64,000 nucleotides of DNA. Source: Ferruginibacter paludis (GTDB taxonomy: Bacteria; Bacteroidota; Bacteroidia; Chitinophagales; Chitinophagaceae). The stretch is taken from NCBI RefSeq assembly GCF_030409685.1, contig NZ_JAUFQJ010000001.1, positions 310,001 to 374,000 on the forward strand, read 5' to 3'. Every line of letters begins with the position of its first letter. Position 1 is the stretch's first letter. Below, in pieces: positions 37,807 through 47,266 of the stretch. Under the pieces are notes generated by a model that did not search any database, had not been told where the DNA came from, and saw only the letters and a program-made list of their open reading frames with translations. The translations under genes were made by a program, and so were the position numbers.

Positions 37807-38681
37807 TTTTTTTCTGCAGGTTTAAATGTTGGATTCTCCTTTACTTCATCAACACCAGGTTTTACCAGGATTATTTGTTCGGCAGGCATGCTAAAATTGT
37901 TTTTTTGCAGTGTCGTTTTATCTTTTATAAGTCCTTTTTGGATTTTAACCGGTGGCACAAGCTGGCGGGTGCCCTGTGGCTTTACAATCATTTTTGCTTT
38001 ATTGATTCTGTTTATTGTGCGTGCATCAAATTGTACCGGTTTTAAAACACCATTCACTTTTACAAAGCCCTTTGTGCCCACCAATTGTATTTTACTGCCC
38101 ACAGGATCAATATTGCCATCTTTTAATATCATGAATAATTTGACCCGGTTCTCCAGTGCCAGATCGCAACTGCCAAACTGTGGAAATTGTACTTCCGATT
38201 CCGGAACTGGTTTGCAACTATCCGTTGCACAAAAAACAAATAAATGGTGTGTGGTATCATAACTGCCGTCAAACACTTCTCCTGCATTGGTTTTCCATTG
38301 GGCGAAAATGCCTACAAACACAATGGTTTTTCCATCACCGGGTGTAATGGGATTGTTGTTGCTGGCAAAACCTGTACCGGTAGTGGGTGTAACAGTTCCA
38401 CCACTATTTCCCTCACGGGCATCATTGCCTGTAACAACAGCTGTAGCGCCGGTTTTTGAATCATCAGGATTCAATAGATTATCGTGCAGACCCGTGCTGC
38501 CTGATTTTGCCACAACCCTGGTATCTCCGCCATCGGTTGATTCACCCGGTAATTTTTTTTCAGTACCATCAGTTGAACCTGCTGCTTCGGCTTTCTGTTC
38601 ACCGGCTGCATTAGTCTGCTTACCCGTATTGTTACAGGCAGCAAGCAATACAATCAACACAAATAAGATTGTCTTTTTCAT
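37794..38681 (-). CDS. Lipoprotein of unknown function (possible frameshift gene)
   Basis: 295 residues in the 0 frame from the start MKKTILFVLIVLLAAC, a lipoprotein signal with Cys16. A longer frame upstream to 38858 overlaps the neighbour and lacks a signal. Residues about 20-115 are a low-complexity Gly/Ser/Thr/Asp linker. The folded middle (about 115-230; IVFVGIFAQWK, FCATDSCKPVPE, GKLMI-like VKLFMILKDGN) is not recognised. The C-terminal part is Lys/Pro/Val rich. An A7 run four codons before the stop allows reading into a 77-residue tail. It follows the membrane-protein gene by 10 bp and is probably co-transcribed. Confidence 0.8.
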   Translation of the reverse strand: MKKTILFVLIVLLAACNNTGKQTNAAGEQKAEAAGSTDGTEKKLPGESTDGGDTRVVAKSGSTGLHDNLLNPDDSKTGATAVVTGNDAREGNSGGTVTPTTGTGFASNNNPITPGDGKTIVFVGIFAQWKTNAGEVFDGSYDTTHHLFVFCATDSCKPVPESEVQFPQFGSCDLALENRVKLFMILKDGNIDPVGSKIQLVGTKGFVKVNGVLKPVQFDARTINRINKAKMIVKPQGTRQLVPPVKIQKGLIKDKTTLQKNNFSMPAEQIILVKPGVDEVKENPTFKPAEKKMYL

Positions 38682-38691
38682 GAAATAATTT

Positions 38692-39432
38692 TTAAAGTGA
38701 ACGCAGAATAATTTTTGACAGCAGGATATCTTTTTTATTAACGTAGTAGATGTAACCGAGGGGCAATGCGCCCAAGGCTTTGTTAAAAGGCCGCTGTTGC
38801 AAAACAATATAATAGTCATCAGATTCAGCCAACAGCCTGAGTAGCTGCTGCTGATCATTTTTTAAAATAGCGATGTCATTGTAAAAAATATGGTTTCGGG
38901 AAAGTGAGGAGTCAAGCACAATGGCGGGGCTCACCAGGTCGGCCTCTTTTCTGAAAATAAACTGCACAGACTTCAGGTTTTCTGTATGAATACGGTCTTG
39001 CCGGTAATTGTCAGCCGCCACCCTGCGGGCCACTTTAAACAACAGGGGAAAAATGAGTACTAAAAAAATAATGAGTGCCAGTAAAGAATACTGCTTAATC
39101 ATTTTTTTTAAAGTAACCATGACCAGGTTATTTAAAAGAAGGGTATTTATTTTTTCAAAGAAGGTATACCGTTGACGGAACAGATCGATAATGAACAATA
39201 CGAGCAGCCGGATCAATACGAGTACTACAAAAACTTTGACCCAGTACAAAAAGGAAGCAGATGTAATTACATTGTAAGAATACATGAGGTAGCTGCTGTA
39301 ATCAATCTTTATTGAAGCGGTAGAAATACCGAATTGCTGGTAATAAAAATTTACATACACCCAGGCAATAAAGTAGAGATAAATGCCTGTGACGATGGTG
39401 AGGTCCCTGATTAACTTTAGTGTATCTGCCAT
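38692..39432 (-). CDS. Three-helix membrane protein, unknown function
   Basis: 246 residues with three membrane segments: LTIVTGIYLYFIAWVYVNF, a second hydrophobic stretch around VKVFVVLVLIRLLVLFII, and SLLALIIFLVLIFPLLF. About 120 residues follow that should lie outside the cytoplasm (ADLVSPAIVLDSSLSRNHI, DDYYIVLQQRPF). No catalytic motif is visible. It is the first gene of a two-gene unit with the lipoprotein, so they may work together at the inner membrane. Confidence 0.8.
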   Translation of the reverse strand: MADTLKLIRDLTIVTGIYLYFIAWVYVNFYYQQFGISTASIKIDYSSYLMYSYNVITSASFLYWVKVFVVLVLIRLLVLFIIDLFRQRYTFFEKINTLLLNNLVMVTLKKMIKQYSLLALIIFLVLIFPLLFKVARRVAADNYRQDRIHTENLKSVQFIFRKEADLVSPAIVLDSSLSRNHIFYNDIAILKNDQQQLLRLLAESDDYYIVLQQRPFNKALGALPLGYIYYVNKKDILLSKIILRSL

Positions 39433-39917
39433 GATTGAAAACGTGTTTTTTTTATCATGGATCTGGAGATAGACGCGTAGTTACAGACGTAGAACGGATG
39501 ATATAAAAATACTCATTAAAGATAAAAACCGCAATACCGCAAAAGGGGAATTGTAACGAATAAGAAAAGCAGAAAATCTATACCCGGTTGCGTTTTTAAC
39601 TCGCAGCCGTTAACCATTTACCAACCGGGAAATGCCATTTACACAGATATTACCATGGCTGCACGTTGGTAGTTTTATGCAAAGAGGCTGCCGACCTGAT
39701 AACGGCAACTGTTCAAAAAGAATTGATCTTAGCAATATCGCACTGACCATTCTCAGTATTTATCCTGACGGTCGTCTTTGCAACTCCATAAGCTTAAAAA
39801 TAATTTTGTTTGGCGGCATAGTATTGGGTAGTCAGAAAAATGCTTTTTGCCTGCGTTTATCCGTTGTAATGTTCATAATCGCAAGAGAGGTTTGTAATAA
39901 TATAAGTTTTAAAAAAA
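39433..39917. other. Divergent intergenic region, nothing firm
   Basis: 485 bp between the minus-strand membrane-protein gene and the plus-strand stress genes. A 134-codon frame from 39632 runs over the following gene in another frame and has unlikely composition. No promoter fits both elements of the consensus. Confidence 0.5.
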
Positions 39918-40133
39918 ATGGAAAACTTTCAACATTTCCTGGTGCAGGAAGACGAACTGATTATGCTGTTAAGCAACGAAATCGAAGAACTCGACCGTAT
40001 GTTTATGCTGGAGAATTGTATGCACAGCAGCATTAAGAAAGAGGTGTATGGAAGGCTGGGTAAGCTGCACATTCACTTAGTGGCAATGGAGCACCAGTTT
40101 AACAAAATGAAAAGCATTTTTGAAAATATGTGA
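39918..40133 (+). CDS. Small coiled-coil-like protein
   Basis: 71 residues, mostly helical by composition, with acidic and hydrophobic heptad-like spacing (EDELIMLLSNEIEELDRMF) and a His/Met-rich second helix (IHLVAMEHQFNKM). There is no signal peptide. I do not recognise a family. It directly precedes the PNPOx-like gene and starts the run of stress-type genes. Confidence 0.65.
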   Translation: MENFQHFLVQEDELIMLLSNEIEELDRMFMLENCMHSSIKKEVYGRLGKLHIHLVAMEHQFNKMKSIFENM

Positions 40134-40180
40134 GCAACTATGCTGCAACGAATACTGTATTCACCAATCAACTTAACACC

Positions 40181-40630
40181 ATGACCGGAGAATTAAATGA
40201 AACGCAAATTAATAATTTACTAAGCAGCCAGGTGGTTGGCAGACTGGGCTGTTCAAAAGGAAAGCAGCCCTATGTTGTACCGGTGACATTTGCCTATGAT
40301 GGCGTTTATATTTACGGACAAACTACTGAAGGTACCAAGTTGGAGATATTACGCAAAAATCCTAAAGTATGTTTTGAAGTAGATACCATGACAGATATGA
40401 AGAACTGGCAAAGCGTTATTATACAAGGCATATTTGAAGAGTTAAAAAGCAAAGAAGCTGAGCAAACCAGGGAAATTCTCTACAGCCGCATCTTTCCACT
40501 ATCAACCAGCAGTACTATACACACATATGGTTATCTGCAAAATGGTAAAGTAGAGGATAACGCAAAAATTAAAGATGTGATGTACAGGATAGCGATAAAA
40601 AAAGTAACCGGCAGGTTTGAAAAAGGATAA
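40181..40630 (+). CDS. Pyridoxamine 5'-phosphate oxidase-like flavoprotein
   Basis: 149 residues from ATG at 40181 (MTGELNETQINNLL), the usual start pattern of the group. A GTG at 40130 overlapping the previous stop codon is an alternative. The split-barrel flavin-binding fold is shown by VVGRLGCSKGKQPYVVPVTF, GVYIYGQTTEGTKLEIL and VCFEVDTM. Such proteins bind FMN, F420 or heme and reduce small molecules; homologues are common in hypoxia or dormancy gene sets. It probably forms an operon with the small protein upstream. Confidence 0.88.
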   Translation: MTGELNETQINNLLSSQVVGRLGCSKGKQPYVVPVTFAYDGVYIYGQTTEGTKLEILRKNPKVCFEVDTMTDMKNWQSVIIQGIFEELKSKEAEQTREILYSRIFPLSTSSTIHTYGYLQNGKVEDNAKIKDVMYRIAIKKVTGRFEKG

Positions 40631-41056
40631 AAAGCCGGCCTGGTAAATAGCGCCATAATTCGGCGCAAATGAATCTCCTTACAATTGCAAATCCCTATAA
40701 AATGTGATGATCACAAACAACTAAAAAGTTGACTTCTGTCATTGATAACCATCCCCTGCTGTCACTACCTTTAGGCTGGTAAAATTTGCTTTTGACCGGT
40801 TACATGGAAATGACAGTAAGATTTGTAACCAATACTACTTATCCGAAGCAGAAAGATGCTGCTGAATTAACCAATACCAGGGCAGGTTTTACGGAACTGT
40901 AACAATCTTTCATTACAAGCGGGGTAAACTGTTTCAGTTTGCATTTGAGGCGGATTTTAATGAATCTGCCTTCTTGATTTATCATACGTTTAAATACAAC
41001 TTCACTTTGCGATAAACTTACCAATCTTCTTTCAACATGAAATGGAATAGCAGGCG
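40631..41056. other. Intergenic region before ftsH
   Basis: 426 bp. It contains the palindrome described separately and a 32-codon frame (40804-40902) that I do not support as a gene. TACGTTTA near 40986 resembles a -7 element with one mismatch. Confidence 0.45.
40703..40715. promoter_or_regulatory. Palindrome TGTGAT-G-ATCACA, possible operator
   Basis: A perfect 6-bp inverted repeat around one base, in AT-rich DNA between PNPOx and ftsH. It resembles Crp/Fnr half-sites, but the centre is 3 bp shorter than a Crp site, so the binding protein is unknown. Confidence 0.35.
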
Positions 41057-43036
41057 ATGACAAATGATAGCAACAATATTGAACAACCACAAAACACACC
41101 TTCTGAAAGGCGTACACAATGGTTTATGTACCTGCTGTTCTTTGCCCTTCTTCTGCTACCATCACTGATTAACAGCTACAGCACAACAAAAGAAATCGCA
41201 TGGCAGCAATTTGAAAATGACATACTCAGCAGGAAGGCTGTTGACAAAATCAATGTCATCAATAATGAGCGTGCCGAAATATACATCAGGAAGGCATTTG
41301 CCGGTGACAGTATGTTCAGGGAAGTTTTTAAGCCCGCTTTTGGCAAGGGCGTTTACACCGGCCCGCATTACGTTATTCATATTGGTTCGATAGAAACTTT
41401 CGACAGGAAACTGGATGAGGCCGAGAAAAATTTTGCAGCAAATGAAAAAATTAATGTTCAGTATATAAAAAAATCAAACTGGTTTTGGACCGCCGCCGGA
41501 TGGATTTTACCATTTGTTCTGTTGCTGGGTGTATGGAATTATATGTTCAGGCGGTACAGCGGTGCAGAAGGCGGAACAGGAATTTCCTCCATATTTAATT
41601 TTGGAAAGTCAACCGCTACCTTATTGGAGAATCAGCAAAGCAATGTAACATTTAAAGACGTGGCCGGTTTAAAAGAAGCTGAAATGGAAGTGAAGGAAGT
41701 AGTTGACTTTTTAAAAAATCCGGGTGCGTTCACAAAGCTGGGAGCAAAAATTCCGAAAGGCGTTATTTTAGTGGGCCCGCCGGGTACAGGAAAAACGCTG
41801 CTGGCAAAAGCTGTTGCCGGTGAGGCTCAGGTGCCTTTCTTCTCCATTTCAGGGGCGGCATTTGTTGAAATGTTTGTTGGCGTGGGCGCCTCCAGGGTTC
41901 GGGATTTATTTAAGCAGGCGAAGCAAAAAGCACCCTGTATTATTTTTATTGATGAGATAGATGCCATTGGAAGATCAAGAGGCAAGGGTGCGTTTTTAGG
42001 TGGTGCCAATGATGAAAGAGAGAGTACATTGAACCAGTTGTTAACAGAGATGGATGGTTTTGATACCAACAGCGGTGTAATTGTATTGGCTGCCACCAAC
42101 CGTGCAGACATACTGGATCCTGCATTGATAAGGCCGGGAAGATTTGACAGGCATATTTACCTGGAGCTGCCCAACATGCTGGAACGGGAAGAAATTTTTA
42201 ATGTGCACCTGCGGCCGCTGGTGATTGATAATTCCGTGAATTCGCATTTTTTGGCTTCTCAAACGCCGGGCTTTTCAGGCGCTGATATTGCCAACATTTG
42301 CAATGAAGCGGCACTGATTGCGGCCAGGAATAAAAAAGACAAAATCGGCAGGGAAGATTTTATGAATGCAGTAGAACGGGTGGTCGCGGGCATCGAAAAA
42401 AAGAGTAAGATTATTTCGCCCGAAGAAAAAAAGATCATTGCCTACCATGAAGCCGGCCATGCGGTGATCAGCTGGCTGATGAAAACAGTGGATCCGATTG
42501 CAAAAGTCTCTATTATCCCCCGGGGCAAATCGCTGGGCGCAGCATGGTATCTTCCGGAAGAAAGACAACTGCTCGCAAAATCTGCTTTCAGGGAAAATTT
42601 ATGCGCCGCCCTGGGCGGACGGGCAAGTGAAGAAGTGGTATTTGGCGAAGTTTCTTCCGGAGGTTTGGATGACCTTGAAAAAGTAACCAAGGCAGCGTAT
42701 ATGATGGTGGCTTACTATGGTTTTAACGAAAAGATAGGCAGTACCAGTTTCTTCGATTCAACAGGTCAGCGGGACACCGGCCTTCAAAAACCTTATAGCG
42801 AAGAAACCGGTAAGATCATTGATGAAGAAGTAAGGAAATTGGTGAATGATGCCTACCAGCAAACAAAGGAAATTTTGAAGCAGCATATGCAGTCATTGGA
42901 AAAGGTTGCGAAGTTGTTGCTGCAAAAAGAAGTAATTTTTAAAGAAGACCTGGAAATGATTTTAGGAAAGCGTTCGACAGGAAAAATCACAGCTGAATCG
43001 GGTGGTGAAAATGTTGCTGCAATGATTCATGCCTGA
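41057..43036 (+). CDS. ftsH: ATP-dependent zinc metalloprotease FtsH
   Basis: 659 residues, complete for the family. Two membrane segments (about 22-42 and 143-163) flank a small periplasmic domain. The AAA domain has Walker A GPPGTGKT (240-247), Walker [10 protein letters not shown] (about 294-302) and the arginine-finger region [11 protein letters not shown]. The protease has HEAGH (464-468) as zinc ligands and an Asp in [14 protein letters not shown] as third ligand. FtsH degrades membrane and short-lived regulatory proteins. Its place next to hsp20 and far from the usual housekeeping neighbours suggests an accessory, stress-linked copy. Confidence 0.95.
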   Translation: MTNDSNNIEQPQNTPSERRTQWFMYLLFFALLLLPSLINSYSTTKEIAWQQFENDILSRKAVDKINVINNERAEIYIRKAFAGDSMFREVFKPAFGKGVYTGPHYVIHIGSIETFDRKLDEAEKNFAANEKINVQYIKKSNWFWTAAGWILPFVLLLGVWNYMFRRYSGAEGGTGISSIFNFGKSTATLLENQQSNVTFKDVAGLKEAEMEVKEVVDFLKNPGAFTKLGAKIPKGVILVGPPGTGKTLLAKAVAGEAQVPFFSISGAAFVEMFVGVGASRVRDLFKQAKQKAPCIIFIDEIDAIGRSRGKGAFLGGANDERESTLNQLLTEMDGFDTNSGVIVLAATNRADILDPALIRPGRFDRHIYLELPNMLEREEIFNVHLRPLVIDNSVNSHFLASQTPGFSGADIANICNEAALIAARNKKDKIGREDFMNAVERVVAGIEKKSKIISPEEKKIIAYHEAGHAVISWLMKTVDPIAKVSIIPRGKSLGAAWYLPEERQLLAKSAFRENLCAALGGRASEEVVFGEVSSGGLDDLEKVTKAAYMMVAYYGFNEKIGSTSFFDSTGQRDTGLQKPYSEETGKIIDEEVRKLVNDAYQQTKEILKQHMQSLEKVAKLLLQKEVIFKEDLEMILGKRSTGKITAESGGENVAAMIHA

Positions 43037-43066
43037 GCATTTTTATTCATTTTTAAAATAAAAAAA

Positions 43067-43507
43067 ATGAAAAACGTTGCCATACGAAATACAGACTGCA
43101 CAGTGTATCCTGGTACTTATGTGCCTGCACAGAATGAAACAGATTTGCAGGTGGCGCTCAACCTGCCTCACAAAGGCAAAATGATTTCGCCGCCAGCCAA
43201 TGTTACAGAACTCGCCGATTTGTATAAAATTGAAGTGGCTATCCCCGGAGTTGAAAAGGGTAATTTTTTAGTATTTGCTGATGACAATACGCTGTCTGTT
43301 GCAGTAATGAATTACCCGCCTGATAAAGACGAAAATTTCAGGCTGCATGAATTTAATTTCGAATGCTTTAAACGCCTTATTCCATTGCCAAAAAATATTG
43401 ATGCGGAATTTGCCAATGCAGAATACAGGAATGGCATACTTTATATGAATGTTCCCAAGGCAATCAATCCTGTAGTGAATCAGCATATTCAAATTGTAGT
43501 GTATTAA
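43067..43507 (+). CDS. Hsp20 / alpha-crystallin small heat-shock protein
   Basis: 146 residues. The alpha-crystallin domain begins around ADLYKIEVAIPGVEKGNF and ends with the typical RNGILYMNVPKA. The protein binds unfolding proteins and forms oligomers in the cytosol. The C-terminal IxI/V anchor is present as IQIVV. It lies 30 bp after ftsH and 13 bp before the GT35 gene, so the three are probably co-transcribed. Confidence 0.93.
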   Translation: MKNVAIRNTDCTVYPGTYVPAQNETDLQVALNLPHKGKMISPPANVTELADLYKIEVAIPGVEKGNFLVFADDNTLSVAVMNYPPDKDENFRLHEFNFECFKRLIPLPKNIDAEFANAEYRNGILYMNVPKAINPVVNQHIQIVVY

Positions 43508-43520
43508 TCAATCAGTACAA

Positions 43521-45170
43521 ATGAGTTTTTCATTCAGCTATCCCTATACACCTGACCCCGGCTTTAAAAAAAGAGTGGCTTATTTCTGTATGGAATTTGC
43601 TATTCATCAACCATTAAAAACCTATGCAGGCGGGCTGGGTTTTTTGGCAGGCAGTCACATGCGCAGCGCTTACGAATTAAAACAAAACGTAGTGGGCATC
43701 GGTATTTTATGGAAGTATGGCTATTACGATCAGATCCGTAAGCAAGATCAAACCATGGATGTTTTGTTCCAGGAAAAAATCTACGGCTTTCTGCAGGAAA
43801 CAAATATCAAATTTACCATTAAGGTTTCCGGGCATGATGTGTTTGTAACAGCCTGGTATTTACCTCATGAAGTTTTTGGAACTGCACCTGTTTTTTTTCT
43901 TAGTACGGATCTTCCTGAAAACGATTATCTCGCTAAAACCATTTGCCATAAGTTATACGATGCCAATCCAGAAACAAGAATTGCAGCTTCTATATTGTTG
44001 GGCGATGGCGGGGCGAGATTGCTGGAAAAATTGAATTGGCTGCCGGAAGTGTATCACCTGAATGAATCGCATGGACTGCCGCTGGCTTTTCATTTATATA
44101 AAAAATGGGGTAGCCTTCAACAGGTACAGCAACAGCTGGTATTTACCAATCATACGCCCGAAGCGGGCGGCAATGAAAAGAAGCACATTTCGTTGTTGGA
44201 AAAATATGGATTCTACTGTGACGTATCCCTGGAAGAAGTAAGGGAAATAGCAGCGATAGAAGATGATGTAATGGACTATACATTGACTGCATTAAAACTG
44301 TGTGGGCGTGCGAATGCAGTATCTTATTTGCACCTGCAAACTTTACTTGGCTTGTGGCCGGAAGTGCCCGAAACCGGCAAACTGACTGCCATAACCAATG
44401 CACAAAATTGTGCTTACTGGCAGGATAAAAAAATGTATGAGGCGCTGAAAGGTGATGATGATAATGCACTTATAAAAAGAAAAAAAGAATGTAAGCAATT
44501 GTTGTTTGAAGAAGTGGCTGATCAAACAGGAGAGATTTATGACGTTGATATTTTGACAATTGTTTTTGCAAAGAGATTTACGGGTTTTAAACGTGCCGAC
44601 CTGCTGTTCATAGATATGGAACGTTTTCAGCAGCTGGCTGCAAATATTAATATGCCGGTACAAATAATTTGGGCCGGAAAGCCTTACCCGATGGATTATG
44701 CAGCGATCGCTATGTTTGACAGAATAGTGAACATTTGTAAATCATATGCTAATTGTTCGGTGCTGGCAGGCTACGAATTGAAGTTATCTGCGATGCTGAA
44801 GAAAGGAGCGGATGTCTGGCTCAACGTGCCGCGGATAACACACGAAGCTTCCGGTACCAGCGGAATGTCAGCTGCTATGAATGGCGCTGTAAACCTGTCT
44901 ATACCGGATGGCTGGTTTCCTGAGTTTGCAAAAGATGGTGTTAACAGTTTTGTTATACCCGCAGCAAATGAAAATCTGCCGGTACATGAGCAGGACGATG
45001 CTGACGCAGCAAGCCTGTATGATATGCTGGAAAAGAGGATAATACCGATGTACTATAACAATCCCGGCAAATGGATATCGCTCATTAAAAATGGCATGAA
45101 GGATATTAGTCCGCAATTTGACAGCAAAAGAATGGTTACTGAATATTATAACAAATTATACCAGCAATAA
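43521..45170 (+). CDS. GT35 alpha-glucan phosphorylase-like protein lacking the PLP lysine
   Basis: 549 residues, within the short bacterial alpha-glucan phosphorylase group (VAYFCMEFAIHQPLKTYAGG, GIGILWKYGYYDQ, HLNESHGLPLAF, RFTGFKRADLLF). The family removes glucose-1-phosphate from glycogen or starch using pyridoxal phosphate bound to a Lys in EASGT..MK. Here the codon reads Ser (EASGTSGMSAAMNG), so normal PLP binding is not expected. The rest of the motif is intact, so the gene is not simply decaying. It may be a non-phosphorolytic glucosyltransferase or a glucan-binding protein. It is encoded with hsp20 and ftsH. Confidence 0.88.
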   Translation: MSFSFSYPYTPDPGFKKRVAYFCMEFAIHQPLKTYAGGLGFLAGSHMRSAYELKQNVVGIGILWKYGYYDQIRKQDQTMDVLFQEKIYGFLQETNIKFTIKVSGHDVFVTAWYLPHEVFGTAPVFFLSTDLPENDYLAKTICHKLYDANPETRIAASILLGDGGARLLEKLNWLPEVYHLNESHGLPLAFHLYKKWGSLQQVQQQLVFTNHTPEAGGNEKKHISLLEKYGFYCDVSLEEVREIAAIEDDVMDYTLTALKLCGRANAVSYLHLQTLLGLWPEVPETGKLTAITNAQNCAYWQDKKMYEALKGDDDNALIKRKKECKQLLFEEVADQTGEIYDVDILTIVFAKRFTGFKRADLLFIDMERFQQLAANINMPVQIIWAGKPYPMDYAAIAMFDRIVNICKSYANCSVLAGYELKLSAMLKKGADVWLNVPRITHEASGTSGMSAAMNGAVNLSIPDGWFPEFAKDGVNSFVIPAANENLPVHEQDDADAASLYDMLEKRIIPMYYNNPGKWISLIKNGMKDISPQFDSKRMVTEYYNKLYQQ

Positions 45171-45353
45171 TGCTTTTAAACGGTTGTGAAGTATGATTGG
45201 AATCAATATATACTTTGATAACAGTCATAGCAATCCATTGAATAAAAGAATTTTTTTGCAAGGTTCAGGTGATGCGCAGAAGTTGACGGCGATGAATAAA
45301 GCAGACTACTTAACAACAAAAACTGCCGGTGTTGGCCGGTAAAAATTTGTGCA

Positions 45354-45863
45354 ATGATAATTATTGTTTGTGGTTTACCGGGTTCGGGCAAAAGTTTTTT
45401 TGCAGCTAAACTGGCCGCAATGCTTAACTGCGGATATGTAAACAGCGATGCTGTAAGACAATTGGTTGTTAATGATAAAACATATGCTGAAAAAGAAAAA
45501 TTGTCGGTGTACGACTCAATGCTGCAACAAATGAACCTTTACATTGCACAGGGCAAGAATGTAGTATTAGATGGTACGTTCTATAAGAAAAATATACGGG
45601 AACAGTTTAAGGCAGCAGCAAAAAATAAAGGCCGTGTTGTTTTTATTGAAGTAAAAGCAACTGAATATCTTATCCGGGAAAGAGTACAAAAAAAGCGACC
45701 AGACAGTGATGCTGATTTTGATGTGTATAAAAAAATAAAGAAGGAGTGGGAACCACTGGAAGAAGAACACCTGGTGCTGCAATCAACCAATGATAACCTT
45801 TGGAGAATGTTAAACAAAGCCGCGGCTTATATACAATTACAAGATGACAAAAGAACAAATTGA
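45354..45863 (+). CDS. P-loop kinase (AAA-type, zeta-toxin/chloramphenicol-kinase-like)
   Basis: 169 residues. Walker A is GLPGSGKSFFAAKLA at the N terminus. Walker B-like VVLDGTFYKKNIREQF and the arginine-rich lid RERVQKKRPDSDADFDVY follow. This is the small P-loop kinase group that phosphorylates small molecules or RNA ends. Its 3' end overlaps the start of the APH-like gene by 20 bp, so the two are translationally linked and probably act together. Confidence 0.88.
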   Translation: MIIIVCGLPGSGKSFFAAKLAAMLNCGYVNSDAVRQLVVNDKTYAEKEKLSVYDSMLQQMNLYIAQGKNVVLDGTFYKKNIREQFKAAAKNKGRVVFIEVKATEYLIRERVQKKRPDSDADFDVYKKIKKEWEPLEEEHLVLQSTNDNLWRMLNKAAAYIQLQDDKRTN

Positions 45864-46902
45864 TGTACTGGTTGCCGGGGGGAAATTTCCGGAGGCTGGT
45901 TGCCGGCCGGCTTTAAAAGAGACGCATATATCGTGGGTAATTTTATGCAACCAGCTGGTGTATAAAATTAAAAAGCCTATACAATATTCCTTTCTCGATT
46001 TCGCTACCATTGAAAAAAGAAAATTTTATTGCGAAAGGGAAATTGAACTCAATAGCAGGCTTACAGAAGATATTTATCTGGGTGTTAAAGCAATAAGAGA
46101 ATTGAACGGCCATTTTATTATCGGCGGTGAAGTAGGTAATATAGCTGACTATGCTGTTGAGATGAAAAAGTTGCCTGATGAACTCCAAATGGACAGGTTA
46201 TTGTATTCGGATAAGGTAAGTCCGCAGGATATAATAAATCTTGCAAAAAAAATCGCTGCCTTTCACAAAACGGCTGCTATCATTTATCAAAAAGATGCCC
46301 TGGATGTACAGGGAAAATTCAATGACCTCGTTGCGGAAAAAGATTTTTTAGAAGACAATATTGCAGGTAGCAGTACAATCATAAATAATGCCATTCACTT
46401 GTCTGATACATTTGTTGAGCAAAATAGAAACAATTTTGAAGCAAGGTTAAAAGCAGGTTTATTCAGGGATTGTCATGGTGACCTGCATTCGCGGAATATT
46501 TTTTTATTGCCTGCACCTGCGCCTTTTGACTGCATCGAATTCAATGATGATTTAAGACAAATTGATGTACTGAATGAAATCGCTTTTTTATGTATGGACC
46601 TGGATGCTTTTAACAGGAAAGATTTGTCGGATTTATTTTTTTATCATTATACCAATCTCTTTCCTGCCATACTCAAGCCTGCGGATAAAGCGCTTTTTGT
46701 GTATTACAAATGTTACCGTGCCAACATCCGTGCAAAAATCAACAGCCTGCGTGCCAGGAGTGCTACGGCTGAAGCGGATAAAAATAACGCCTTAAACGAA
46801 GCCGCGAAATACCTTGATTTGATGAATGGTTATGTTGAGCAGCTGCGGTCATATTTAAGCCGGCATGCTGACAGATCTGCAACACAAAAAAACGTCTATT
46901 AA
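45844..46902 (+). CDS. APH-like kinase, partner of the P-loop kinase
   Basis: 352 residues of the aminoglycoside-phosphotransferase/choline-kinase fold: catalytic loop CHGDLHSRNIFLL and metal-binding CIEFNDDLRQIDVLNEIAF (the HGDLHxxN and D patterns). The N-terminal lobe is also seen (VYKIKKPIQYSFLDF). In mycobacteria and many other bacteria an APH domain and a P-loop kinase are fused in one protein, for example Rv2004c of the DosR dormancy regulon (recalled). Here they are two overlapping genes in the reverse order. The substrate is unknown. Confidence 0.88.
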   Translation: MTKEQIDVLVAGGKFPEAGCRPALKETHISWVILCNQLVYKIKKPIQYSFLDFATIEKRKFYCEREIELNSRLTEDIYLGVKAIRELNGHFIIGGEVGNIADYAVEMKKLPDELQMDRLLYSDKVSPQDIINLAKKIAAFHKTAAIIYQKDALDVQGKFNDLVAEKDFLEDNIAGSSTIINNAIHLSDTFVEQNRNNFEARLKAGLFRDCHGDLHSRNIFLLPAPAPFDCIEFNDDLRQIDVLNEIAFLCMDLDAFNRKDLSDLFFYHYTNLFPAILKPADKALFVYYKCYRANIRAKINSLRARSATAEADKNNALNEAAKYLDLMNGYVEQLRSYLSRHADRSATQKNVY

Positions 46903-47266
46903 TTTTCTGCATAAAATAAATAACGCTTCTTTCTTAATCTGCCCCGTTAGTTTTCATGTTAATCGTAAATATCTGCAGCCATTTTTTTGATAACAACCGT
47001 TACCCAATGTAACCACTTTGCGCCGGTGATAACAGTCAAGAAAAAGACTGACGATGCTCATTCCTATTGGCACAATCTTTTTATTTTTTTGTAACACATT
47101 TTCAATTTCCCAGCTCGTACTGACTTTTCTTCAAATCCCCGCTGGGCTCATTATCTACTATATCAATTGTGTAATACCAAACCTCACAGGACAAGGCATT
47201 TTTATGCTTCGGAGAGAGGTAATAAATATTGTTTTAAAAATAACTGTCAAAGAAAAAACTATCAAT
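46903..47266. other. Intergenic region before the surface-protein array
   Basis: 364 bp, AT-rich. A frame from 47054 is open in phase with the first surface protein but lacks its signal peptide at the start, so it is treated as non-coding. No terminator or promoter is clear. Confidence 0.45.

Noticed and set aside
38682..38858. Extended start of the lipoprotein at 37794-38681
   Set aside because: It overlaps the membrane-protein gene and removes the lipobox from the N terminus.
39632..40036. 134-codon plus frame
   Set aside because: It overlaps the better supported 71-residue gene in another frame and its composition is unlike a folded protein.
40804..40902. 32-codon frame between PNPOx and ftsH
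   Set aside because: Too short, with no context, coupling or recognised motif.
45193..45342. 49-codon frame before the P-loop kinase
   Set aside because: Open by chance length; low-complexity product, no homologue recalled, and no coupling to the next gene.
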